Of a stretch of DNA of 5,934 nt, positions 1-5,934 are shown piece after piece. Both the position numbers and the translations under genes were made by a program. The notes below the pieces were generated by a model that worked only from the letters and a program-made list of their open reading frames with translations, had not been told where the DNA came from and made no database searches. This DNA comes from Verrucomicrobiota bacterium (GTDB lineage Bacteria; Verrucomicrobiota; Verrucomicrobiia; Limisphaerales; UBA9464), in the NCBI GenBank assembly GCA_017302195.1, contig JAFLEG010000315.1:1-5934 (forward strand). The letters are read 5' to 3'. Position 1 is the stretch's first letter. Each line of letters opens with the position of its first letter.

Positions 1-2517
1 GCCGGCGCCTGGCGGCGTCTAGGACCCTGGACCGCGGCGCCGGTGGACGGCCAGATCACCGTCGCGGCACGCACGCCCAGCCACGGTGCCGCCAACCTTT
101 CGGGCCTGGAGGTGTGGGCGGGGAACGGACCCATTCCCGAACCCCGGGCCCCGGCCTTTGCCGGGGCGCCCACGCCGGAACAGCTCGAGTTCTTTGAACG
201 GCGGATCCGTCCGGTGCTGGCCAATCACTGCTACGAGTGCCACAGCGCCGGCGCGGCCAAGCTCAAGGGCGGGCTGCTGCTCGACTCGCTGGCCGGGGTG
301 CGCCAGGGCGGCGACACCGGACCCGCCATCACTCCCGGCGAGCCGGACGCCAGTCTGCTGATCCAGGCCGTGCGGCATGGGGATCCGAACCTGACCATGC
401 CGCCCAAGGCGAAGCTGCCCCCCGAGGCCATTGCCGACCTGGAGCTGTGGGTTCGCCAGGGCGCTCCGGATCCCCGCATTGAGGACACCGTGGCCTCGTC
501 ACGAACCAAGTCGGCGGTGGACTGGGATCGGGCCCGCGAGTGGTGGTCGTTTCGTCCGGTGACCTCCCCGGAGCCTCCTGCGGTCCTCCGCGAGGAGTGG
601 CCGGCAAGCCCTCTGGACCGATTCATCCTCGCCCGCCAGGAGGCTGCCGGACTTTCGCCCGCACCCGACGCCGATCGCCGCGCCCTCATCCGCCGCGCCA
701 CCTACGACCTCACCGGACTTCCCCCGACACCGGAGGAGATCCAGGCCTTCTTGTCCGACCCGTCGCCGGCCGCCTGGACCACGGTGGTGGACCGCCTGCT
801 GGATTCGCCCCAGTACGGCGAGCGTTGGGGACGGCACTGGCTCGATGTCGTGCGCTATGCCGACACCGCCGGCGATAACTCCGACTTCCCGATCCCGCAG
901 ATGTACCGGTACCGCAACTGGGTTATCGGCGCCTTCAACCGCGACCTGCCCTACGACCAGTTCATCCGCGAACAGATCGCCGGCGACCTGCTGCCCTCCG
1001 GCGAAGGACCGGAACGCTTCGATCGCCTCATTGCCACCGGCTACCTGGCCAATGCGCGCCGCTTCGGCTCGCGCGTGGACGACTATCCGCAGCACCTCAC
1101 CATCGAGGACACCCTGGACAATCTCGGCCGCACCTTCCTCGGCCTGACCATCAACTGCGCGCGCTGTCACAACCACAAGTTCGACCCGATCACCGCCGAG
1201 GATTACTACGCGCTGTACGGCATCTTCGACAGCACGCGCTATCCCTGGCCGGGCATTGAACTGGAGCAGAAGCAGCGGGACCTGGTGCCCCTGGTCGAGC
1301 CCTCGGGCCTGGCCGCCGCGAATGACGCCCGGAAGGCGCGGGAGATCGAGCAGCAGCGGTTGGGCAAGGAACTGCAGACGCTCAAGGACTCGCTGAAGGA
1401 GACCCCCAAAGAGTCGAAGGCGGCGGTCGAGGCGCAGATCCAGGAGGCCGAGCGCCGGGTGAAGGAGCACGCGGCCCAGCCGCTGCCGTTTGAGATGGCC
1501 TATGCGGTGGCCGAGAGTCCGCGGATCGCCAATGCCTCCGTGCAGGTGAAGGGCGATCCGGCCAAGCCGGGACCGGTGGTGCCGCGTCGGTTTCTCACGG
1601 TCCTGGGAGGCGCGGCGCTGCCGCCGGAGGAGGCAGGCAGCGGACGCCGCCAGCTCGCGGACTGGATTGCCAACCCCGTCAATCCGCTCACCGCGCGGGT
1701 GATGGTGAACCGGATCTGGCAGCACCATTTTGGGCGCGGACTGGTGCCGACGCCCAATGACTTCGGACGCCAGGGCAAGCCGCCCACGCATCCCGAGCTG
1801 CTCGACTGGCTGGCCTCCCGCTTCGTGGCCTCCGGTTGGTCGGTGAAGTCCATGCACCGGCTGATCCTCAACTCCCGTACCTGGCGCCAGGCCTCGGTCC
1901 GGTCCGCAGCCGCGCGCGAGCAGGATCCCAACAACGAGCTGCTGGCGGGATTCCCGCGGCGGCGTCTGGATGCCGAAGCCCTGCGGGACACGCTGCTGTC
2001 TCTGGGAGGGACGCTGGACTGCAGTCCGGGAACGGCGCACCCGTTTCCACCCGAGTCGGAGTGGAAGTTCACCCAGCACAACCCCTTCAAGGCGGTGTAC
2101 GACACCCCGCGCCGCAGCGTCTATCTGATGACCCAGCGCATCCAGCGGCATCCGTTCTTGGCCACCTTCGACGGTGCCGATCCCGCGGCCAGCACCCCGG
2201 CCCGGCTCACCAGCACCACGCCGGTGCAGGCGCTCTTCCTGCTGAACGATCCCCTGGTGCATGAGCAGGCGCGGCGGTTTGCGGAGCAGTCCATGGCCGC
2301 CGCGCCGGATGACGAAGCCCGGATTGCCGCCGCGTATGCGCGCCTGCTGGGGCGTTCGCCTGACGCTGGCGAACGGTCCGCCGCCCTGGAACACCTCGCG
2401 ACCGTGACCACCCGTCGGCGGGCGGCGGGCGCCACGGACGACAAAGCGGCCCGGGAGGCCTGGCAATCCCTGGTCCGGGTGTGGTTCCGGCTCAACGAAT
2501 TCGTATATCTGGACTGA
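1..2517 (+). CDS. PSCyt1-DUF1549-DUF1553 fused surface protein (5' partial)
   Basis: The frame is open from base 1 to the TGA at 2515-2517, giving 838 visible codons (numbered here from base 1). Domains in order: a cytochrome c-like PSCyt1 domain at about residues 60-155, with heme motif CYECH at 77-81 and a candidate axial Met in MPP at 133; DUF1549 from about 201 to 410, with RWGRHW at 275-280 and a second CxxCH, CARCH, at 386-390; a charged Lys/Glu/Gln-rich, probably coiled-coil linker at about 442-492; DUF1553 from about 549 to the end, with NRIWQHHFGRG at 570-580 and the usual NEF-Y-D ending. A GTG at 43 is the first possible start inside the window, but no signal peptide follows it. A heme protein of this type must be exported, and codons 1-14 look coding, so the true start is upstream. 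The family is abundant in Planctomycetota and Verrucomicrobiota and its reaction is unknown; a role in periplasmic or surface polysaccharide handling is inference. The DUF1501 gene follows 13 bases later. Confidence 0.93.
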   Translation, partial: AGAWRRLGPWTAAPVDGQITVAARTPSHGAANLSGLEVWAGNGPIPEPRAPAFAGAPTPEQLEFFERRIRPVLANHCYECHSAGAAKLKGGLLLDSLAGVRQGGDTGPAITPGEPDASLLIQAVRHGDPNLTMPPKAKLPPEAIADLELWVRQGAPDPRIEDTVASSRTKSAVDWDRAREWWSFRPVTSPEPPAVLREEWPASPLDRFILARQEAAGLSPAPDADRRALIRRATYDLTGLPPTPEEIQAFLSDPSPAAWTTVVDRLLDSPQYGERWGRHWLDVVRYADTAGDNSDFPIPQMYRYRNWVIGAFNRDLPYDQFIREQIAGDLLPSGEGPERFDRLIATGYLANARRFGSRVDDYPQHLTIEDTLDNLGRTFLGLTINCARCHNHKFDPITAEDYYALYGIFDSTRYPWPGIELEQKQRDLVPLVEPSGLAAANDARKAREIEQQRLGKELQTLKDSLKETPKESKAAVEAQIQEAERRVKEHAAQPLPFEMAYAVAESPRIANASVQVKGDPAKPGPVVPRRFLTVLGGAALPPEEAGSGRRQLADWIANPVNPLTARVMVNRIWQHHFGRGLVPTPNDFGRQGKPPTHPELLDWLASRFVASGWSVKSMHRLILNSRTWRQASVRSAAAREQDPNNELLAGFPRRRLDAEALRDTLLSLGGTLDCSPGTAHPFPPESEWKFTQHNPFKAVYDTPRRSVYLMTQRIQRHPFLATFDGADPAASTPARLTSTTPVQALFLLNDPLVHEQARRFAEQSMAAAPDDEARIAAAYARLLGRSPDAGERSAALEHLATVTTRRRAAGATDDKAAREAWQSLVRVWFRLNEFVYLD

Positions 2518-2530
2518 CCGCATCCCCTCC

Positions 2531-3925
2531 ATGAAACCTGACCGTTCCCACCGGCTGCCGCGCCGCGCCGCGATCCAAAGCCTCATGGGCACCTCGCTGC
2601 TGCTGCCCGGGATCGTGTCCCAACTGCTCGCTGAATCCGGCGGCGGTAGCGGCGGTCCGCTGGCCCCGAAGCCCGCGCACCAGGACGCCCGGGCCAAGCG
2701 GGTGATCTTCATCTTCTCCAATGGCGGCGTGTCCCACATGGACACCTTCGACTACAAGCCCAAGCTCTTCGCCGCCGACGGCAAGACCATGGGCGTGGGC
2801 GGCGGCCTGTCGAATCAGCAGCGCCGGCTCCTGCGTCCGGGATGGGAATTCCGCCCCGGCGGCCAGTGTGGCGCCATGGTGAGCGATCTGTTTCCGCACC
2901 TGCGCGAGCGCATGGATGACCTCTGCCTGATCCGCTCAATGAAGTCCGATGACAACGAGCACTACCAGGCCACGCTGGCCATCCACACCGGCTCCTTCTT
3001 CTTTTCGCGTCCGAGCCTCGGATCCTGGGTGAGCTACGGCCTGGGCACCGAGAACCGCAACCTGCCGTCCTTCGTGGTGCTGTCCCCGCACATGCCCTAC
3101 GCGGGCACGCAGATCTTCAACAACGACTTCCTGCCGGCCGATCACCAGGGCGTGCGGGTCATTCCCGGGAAGGAGCCGATTGCCAATCTGGAGCCGCGCG
3201 GGGGCGCAGACGGTCTGCAGGAATTGGAGCTCGGACTGGCCGAGGCCTTCAACCGGCGGCATCTGGAGGCCCACGGACACGAGGGCGAGCTGGCGGCGCG
3301 CATCCGGTCCTTCGAGACCGCCTTCCGCATGCAGTCCGAGGCGGGGGAGATCTTCGACCTGTCCCGGGAGACCGACGAAACGCTCGCGCTGTACGGCATG
3401 AAGCGCGGACAGACCGACGGCTTCGGATGGCAGTGCCTGGTGGGGCGGCGTCTGGCCGAGCGCGGCGTGCGTTTCGTGGAACTGGTGGATGGCAGCTCCA
3501 GCCATAACTGGGACCAGCACGGGGACATGGCGGAGCACGCGAAGCATGCCCGCAACATTGATCAGCCCATTGCCGGACTGCTGCTGGATCTCAAGCGCCG
3601 CGGCCTGCTCGACGACACCCTGGTGGTGTGGACCACCGAGTTCGGACGCACCCCGGGCGTGGATGGCGAGAAGGGGCGGGGACACCACAGCGCCTGCTTC
3701 TCCTCCTGGATGGCCGGCGCCGGGGTGCGGGCCGGGCTCACCTACGGCGCCACCGATGACATCGGCGCGGCTGTCGTCGAGAACCGCGTCCACGTGCACG
3801 ATTTTCACGCCACCCTCCTGCACCTGCTGGGCCTGGACCACGAGCGACTCACCTTCCGCCACGGCGGCCGCGACTACCGCCTCACCGACGTCCACGGCAA
3901 CGTGGTGAAGGCGCTGCTGGCGTAG
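2531..3925 (+). CDS. DUF1501 family protein, exported
   Basis: This complete protein has 464 residues, a normal length for DUF1501, a family related to the sulfatase/alkaline phosphatase fold. The N-terminus has a twin arginine (R11-R12) followed by a hydrophobic stretch (about 15-34) and a Gly/Ser-rich linker, so it is a probable but non-ideal Tat signal. Family landmarks: NGGVSHMDTFD at 64-74, NWDQHGD at 326-332, WTTEFGRTP at 367-375, GRGHH at 382-386, HVHDFHATLLHLLGLDHERL from 421, and GGRDYRLTDVHG near the C-terminus. The Asp and His residues in these blocks are where metal ligands would be expected by analogy with the superfamily; this is not proven for DUF1501. The ATG at 2531 is the only sensible start. 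No Shine-Dalgarno sequence precedes it (the upstream bases are CCCTCC), so translation may be coupled to, or at least co-transcribed with, the fused cytochrome gene 13 bases upstream. DUF1501 and DUF1553 genes are typically adjacent in PVC genomes. No broken or missing segment was seen. Confidence 0.95.
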   Translation: MKPDRSHRLPRRAAIQSLMGTSLLLPGIVSQLLAESGGGSGGPLAPKPAHQDARAKRVIFIFSNGGVSHMDTFDYKPKLFAADGKTMGVGGGLSNQQRRLLRPGWEFRPGGQCGAMVSDLFPHLRERMDDLCLIRSMKSDDNEHYQATLAIHTGSFFFSRPSLGSWVSYGLGTENRNLPSFVVLSPHMPYAGTQIFNNDFLPADHQGVRVIPGKEPIANLEPRGGADGLQELELGLAEAFNRRHLEAHGHEGELAARIRSFETAFRMQSEAGEIFDLSRETDETLALYGMKRGQTDGFGWQCLVGRRLAERGVRFVELVDGSSSHNWDQHGDMAEHAKHARNIDQPIAGLLLDLKRRGLLDDTLVVWTTEFGRTPGVDGEKGRGHHSACFSSWMAGAGVRAGLTYGATDDIGAAVVENRVHVHDFHATLLHLLGLDHERLTFRHGGRDYRLTDVHGNVVKALLA

Positions 3926-4099
3926 CGGGACGTCGGAGCCGCCGACGCGCCTCCCACCCAGGGCGGCGAACCTGCGTGAACCAGGCTCCTGTTGGGCCGT
4001 CAACACGGCGGTCCACAGCCAGGTCCAGAGCGATGAACCCTTCTGACACCCAGGTTGCACGATTGCCAATGTCCCCTGCAGCCTCGCAGATTGTCCCGG
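3926..4099. other. Intergenic gap between DUF1501 and sialidase-like genes
   Basis: These 174 bases hold no convincing gene. They begin with a short hairpin just after the DUF1501 stop. Three copies of GAACC occur at about 3968, 3978 and 4035, with no obvious structure. I see no clear -35/-10 promoter pair and no good ribosome binding site before the ATG at 4100. Whether the downstream gene is in the same transcript cannot be settled from sequence alone. Confidence 0.5.
3931..3947 (+). terminator. Short hairpin after DUF1501 stop (possible weak terminator)
   Basis: CGTCGG at 3931-3936 pairs perfectly with CCGACG at 3942-3947 around a 5-base loop, starting 6 bases after the stop codon. No T-tract follows; the next bases are CGCCTCCCACCC. 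It is therefore not a standard intrinsic terminator, and may instead be an mRNA 3'-end structure or part of an interspersed repeat. The stem is short for such GC-rich DNA. Confidence 0.3.
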
Positions 4100-5305
4100 A
4101 TGCTCCGGCGGCTGCTCCTGCTCACCTTCTTGCTCAACACCGGCACCTGGGACCTGCCGGCGGCTGAAGCGCCGACGTTCACGGTCACCCTTGAAACCGT
4201 GCTGAAGCACGATGATGGCACGTTCCTGTGGTTCCATCCCCGGGCCACGGTCCTGCCCGGCGGCGTGCTGATGACGCTGCAGCAGCATCTCAAGGTCTCG
4301 GACTATTACTCCGGCCTGCATGTGCTGCGCCGCGACGGGATCACCGGGGAGTGGCGGGGTCCCGAGCTGCCGCCCGAGCTCGACTGGCAACCGCAGCCGG
4401 ATGGCGTGACATTGAGCGTGGCCGATGTGACGCCCGGGTTTCACCCGCCGACGGGCAAGGTCATCGCGCTCGGCTGCCGCGTGCGTTACGCCGGCGACGG
4501 CCGGCAGCTCGACGACGTGAAGCGCGCCCACCAGACCGTGTATGCCGTGTTCGATCCCAGGTCCGGACACTGGACCCGGTGGCAGACCCTGGAGCTGCCC
4601 GACGACGAGCAGTTCGACTTCGCCCGCAACGCCTGTTCCCAGTGGCTGGTGCAATCGGAGGGCACGCTGCGGGTGCCCCTCTACATCGCGAGGAATGCCT
4701 CCGAACGCTTTGCCACCACGGTCGCCGAATGCCGCTTCGACGGTCAGACGCTCACCTATCTCCGGCAGGGAAACGTCCTGCGGATCGAGGAGGCGCGCGG
4801 GCTCTATGAACCGTCCCTGGTGGCGTTCGGCGGCCGGTATCACCTCACCCTCCGCAACGACGTGCGGGGCTACCACAGCACCAGCACGGACGGACTTCAC
4901 TTCGGACCGCCCCGGCCGTGGACCTTCGACGACGGCACGGAACTCGGCAGTTACAACACCCAGCAGCACTGGCTTGCCCACAGCGACGGGCTGTTCCTGG
5001 TCTATACCCGCCGCGGCGCCGGCAATGACCACATCGTCCGGCACCGGGCGCCGCTGTTCATGGCGCAGGTGGATCCGGAGACGATGCAGGTGCGGCGGGC
5101 CACCGAACGCGTCGTGGTGCCGGAGCGCGGGGCCGAGCTGGGCAACTTTGGCGCCGCCCCGGTGAGCGCCGACGAGTCCTGGGTCACGGTTTCCGAGGGA
5201 ATGTTCATGAAGGACTCCAGGGCCCGCGGGGCGGAGGGGGCGACCTTCGTCGCCCGGATCCGGTGGTCGAAACCCAATCGTCTGTTCGTCCCGCCGTCGC
5301 CGTGA
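4100..5305 (+). CDS. Secreted sialidase-like (BNR-type beta-propeller) protein
   Basis: This complete protein has 401 residues from the ATG at 4100. That start was chosen because it places a classical signal peptide at the N-terminus: MLRR, then a Leu-rich core at 5-12, with likely cleavage near A22-A24 (AAEA). A TTG at 4055 would add 15 residues without sialidase character ahead of the signal and is less likely. The body resembles exo-alpha-sialidase-like proteins common in PVC genomes. An Arg-containing HPRATVLPGG block (46-55) sits where sialidases carry the first substrate-binding Arg. YEPSLV (E237) and the following RNDVRGYHSTSTDG (252-265) resemble a propeller blade with its catalytic-face residues. 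NTQQHW (286-291) and an Arg-rich strand around R304, R305, R314 and R316 follow. Canonical Asp-box repeats are weak, so the substrate may not be sialic acid; another glycan or no enzymatic activity is possible. It would act in the periplasm or outside the cell. No Shine-Dalgarno sequence is seen. It lies 174 bases after the DUF1501 gene on the same strand. Confidence 0.85.
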   Translation: MLRRLLLLTFLLNTGTWDLPAAEAPTFTVTLETVLKHDDGTFLWFHPRATVLPGGVLMTLQQHLKVSDYYSGLHVLRRDGITGEWRGPELPPELDWQPQPDGVTLSVADVTPGFHPPTGKVIALGCRVRYAGDGRQLDDVKRAHQTVYAVFDPRSGHWTRWQTLELPDDEQFDFARNACSQWLVQSEGTLRVPLYIARNASERFATTVAECRFDGQTLTYLRQGNVLRIEEARGLYEPSLVAFGGRYHLTLRNDVRGYHSTSTDGLHFGPPRPWTFDDGTELGSYNTQQHWLAHSDGLFLVYTRRGAGNDHIVRHRAPLFMAQVDPETMQVRRATERVVVPERGAELGNFGAAPVSADESWVTVSEGMFMKDSRARGAEGATFVARIRWSKPNRLFVPPSP

Positions 5306-5314
5306 AGGCGACGG
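5294..5314 (+). terminator. 8-bp hairpin over the sialidase-like gene stop codon
   Basis: CCGTCGCC at 5294-5301 pairs perfectly with GGCGACGG at 5307-5314 around the loop GTGAA, which contains the TGA stop at 5303-5305. No T-tract follows (the next bases are ACGCCTCCCTCC), so it is not a textbook intrinsic terminator. It could still pause polymerase or protect the mRNA 3' end. The stem is perfect and GC-rich, but its function is inference. Confidence 0.4.
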
Positions 5315-5355
5315 ACGCCTCCCTCCGACGTAACCATGCAGTGACTCTTGCTGGG

Positions 5356-5496
5356 GAGCGCACGCGCCCCCGCCGTCCGCGCTGTGCGTGTGGAGTGGCC
5401 ACCATTCAGTGAGCAGTGACGCGCACCAGCCGAATCGATGCTTCTGATCTGCAGTTCCAACTTCCCGTTTGCAGCACGCGGGGGGCGCGTGCGCTC
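5356..5496. repeat. 16-bp perfect inverted repeat with 109-bp spacer
   Basis: The left arm GAGCGCACGCGCCCCC (5356-5371) and the right arm GGGGGCGCGTGCGCTC (5481-5496) are exact reverse complements. The 109-bp spacer has no open reading frame of note. Immediate flanks show no matching target-site duplication, so a simple miniature transposon is not supported. Two inverted copies of a short GC-rich repeat unit, as in REP/BIME-like elements, fit better. A long-range stem in RNA is the alternative. Confidence 0.65.
5474..5492. repeat. 7-bp hairpin with GGGGG loop in right repeat arm
   Basis: GCACGCG at 5474-5480 pairs perfectly with CGCGTGC at 5486-5492 around the loop GGGGG. It overlaps the right arm of the 16-bp inverted repeat, so that arm can fold either on itself or with its partner. 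It lies about 80 bases beyond the stop of the minus-strand gene, but has no U-tract in either direction, so a terminator role is uncertain. Confidence 0.45.
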
Positions 5497-5572
5497 TATC
5501 CTCTCCTACGGAATCGTTACGGCTAAAGATCGTTGTTCCTCTCCTTCGAGTTTCATGTCGAAAGGATACTCC

Positions 5573-5934
5573 TCAACATCCGGCTTGCTGGACCAGTTCG
5601 CGAACGCGAGGCACGGCTTCAGCGAAGGCGTCGTGCAGTTCGGCAAGGTCCGGCAGCACAACGGCGGCAAGGGCGGCTTCCAGCAGATCCAAAGCGATAC
5701 GGTCGTGGCGGACCATGAAGTCCACGTCGGCCATGTCCTGCGGATCGTTGCCACGCATCATCTTCGTGAGGATGAGGTCCAACGTCGCCGGCCGGAACAG
5801 GCGGAGCCAACGCGTGGCAGGACGAACAAGCGGGACGAGGTGCTGTTCCCAATCAGCGCGCAGGAAGACCTGGTCGGCGCGGAACAGGTGGGTGATGAAG
5901 AGGCCGGCAGGCCGAAGCGCGTTGTTGGTGGCTT
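5573..5934 (-). CDS. Nucleotidyltransferase-like protein, DUF6036/AbiEii-like (5' partial)
   Basis: On the minus strand the frame is open from the right edge down to the TGA at 5573-5575, giving the last 119 residues of a longer protein; its start and N-terminal domain lie outside the window. The visible part begins with THLFRADQVFLRADWEQ (residues 14-30 of the fragment), followed by LRLFRPATLDLILTKMMRG (43-61) and NDPQDMADVDFMV (62-74), then two amphipathic helices to the C-terminus. The Lys in LTKMMR (K57) and the Asp-rich DPQDMADVD block match the C-terminal half of DUF6036/AbiEii-like nucleotidyltransferases, some of which are toxins of type IV toxin-antitoxin systems. The catalytic GS...D region would lie upstream and cannot be seen. 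A TTG at 5782 is the first in-frame start codon that gives a shorter protein, but the conserved sequence continues well upstream of it. A partner gene, if any, would be to the right. Family assignment is by motif resemblance only. Confidence 0.75.
   Translation of the reverse strand, partial: ATNNALRPAGLFITHLFRADQVFLRADWEQHLVPLVRPATRWLRLFRPATLDLILTKMMRGNDPQDMADVDFMVRHDRIALDLLEAALAAVVLPDLAELHDAFAEAVPRVRELVQQAGC

Larger units (their letters stand above)
5306..5572. other. Convergent intergenic region, repeat-bearing
   Basis: These 267 bases lie between two convergent genes and hold no supported gene. They carry a perfect 16-bp inverted repeat, a 7-bp hairpin, the palindrome GTGGCCAC (5395-5402), an 8-bp direct repeat GCAGTGAC (5338-5345 and 5413-5420), and a 9-bp direct repeat TCCTCTCCT (5499-5507 and 5537-5545). 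The part from about 5401 to 5475 looks visibly lower in GC than the flanking genes. Having genes converge on both sides makes it a natural place for terminators or for tolerated insertions. Confidence 0.6.

Noticed and set aside
43..45. GTG as the start of the cytochrome fusion gene
   Set aside because: No signal peptide follows it although the heme motif requires export, and the frame stays open and coding-like to base 1, so the real start is upstream.
1333..1476. Charged Lys/Glu-rich segment as a foreign insertion in the fusion protein
   Set aside because: A coiled-coil-like linker between DUF1549 and DUF1553 is common in this family, so it is ordinary.
499..2745. Very long minus-strand open frame (748 codons) opposite the cytochrome fusion gene
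   Set aside because: It spans the boundary of two well-supported plus-strand genes, is rich in Gly, Arg and Val with no recognisable motifs, and is the usual antisense artefact of high-GC coding DNA.
4055..4099. TTG start adding 15 residues to the sialidase-like protein
   Set aside because: The ATG at 4100 gives a clean signal peptide at the very N-terminus, while the extension contains unrelated Cys-rich sequence and has no ribosome binding site.
2936..5044. Long minus-strand open frame (702 codons) opposite DUF1501 and the sialidase-like gene
   Set aside because: It crosses two plus-strand genes and the gap between them and shows no family motif; it is a composition artefact.
5356..5496. 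The inverted repeat as a classical miniature insertion element
   Set aside because: No target-site duplication is seen (left flank CTTGCTGG, right flank TATCCTCT), so insertion by a typical transposase is not supported by this window alone.
5506..5556. 16-codon minus-strand mini-ORF after the nucleotidyltransferase-like stop, preceded by GGAG
   Set aside because: The GGAG is about 12 bases from the ATG, the peptide has no features, and nothing supports expression.
5306..5572. CRISPR array, tRNA or small RNA gene in the convergent gap
   Set aside because: There are no regularly spaced direct repeats, no cloverleaf-like arrangement, and no recognisable promoter-terminator pair.

Overview
The window is GC-rich throughout. 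It carries gene families that are greatly expanded in the PVC group (Planctomycetota and Verrucomicrobiota). These are a fused cytochrome c (PSCyt1) / DUF1549 / DUF1553 surface protein, followed directly by a DUF1501 protein with a possible Tat signal. A verrucomicrobial or planctomycete chromosome is therefore the best guess, with Verrucomicrobiota slightly preferred on general gene style. This is inference from gene content; there is no rRNA or other taxonomic marker here.

Layout. (1) Positions 1-2517, + strand: the C-terminal part of a large fused protein whose true start lies left of the window. (2) Positions 2531-3925, + strand: a complete DUF1501 protein starting 13 bases after the first gene stops, almost certainly co-transcribed with it. 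(3) Positions 3926-4099: a 174-base gap with a small hairpin just after the DUF1501 stop. (4) Positions 4100-5305, + strand: a secreted sialidase-like (BNR-type beta-propeller) protein, with a perfect 8-bp hairpin over its stop codon. (5) Positions 5306-5572: a non-coding stretch with a perfect 16-bp inverted repeat and several short repeats. (6) Positions 5573 to the right edge, - strand: the C-terminal 119 codons of a nucleotidyltransferase-like protein (DUF6036/AbiEii-like), unrelated to the first three genes and converging on them.

How the genes may work together. The first two proteins form a pair seen very often in PVC genomes, usually among sulfatases and glycoside hydrolases, and generally thought to act outside the cytoplasm in handling complex polysaccharides; the biochemical role is not established. 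The exported sialidase-like protein downstream fits a glycan-processing theme, but the 174-base gap means it may have its own promoter. The right-hand gene probably belongs to a separate, possibly accessory or toxin-antitoxin-type, locus.

I did not find clear evidence of a wholly new system. The most unusual non-coding signals are the 16-bp inverted repeat at 5356-5371/5481-5496 and the related short motifs on either side of the sialidase-like gene, which look like members of an interspersed repeat family.
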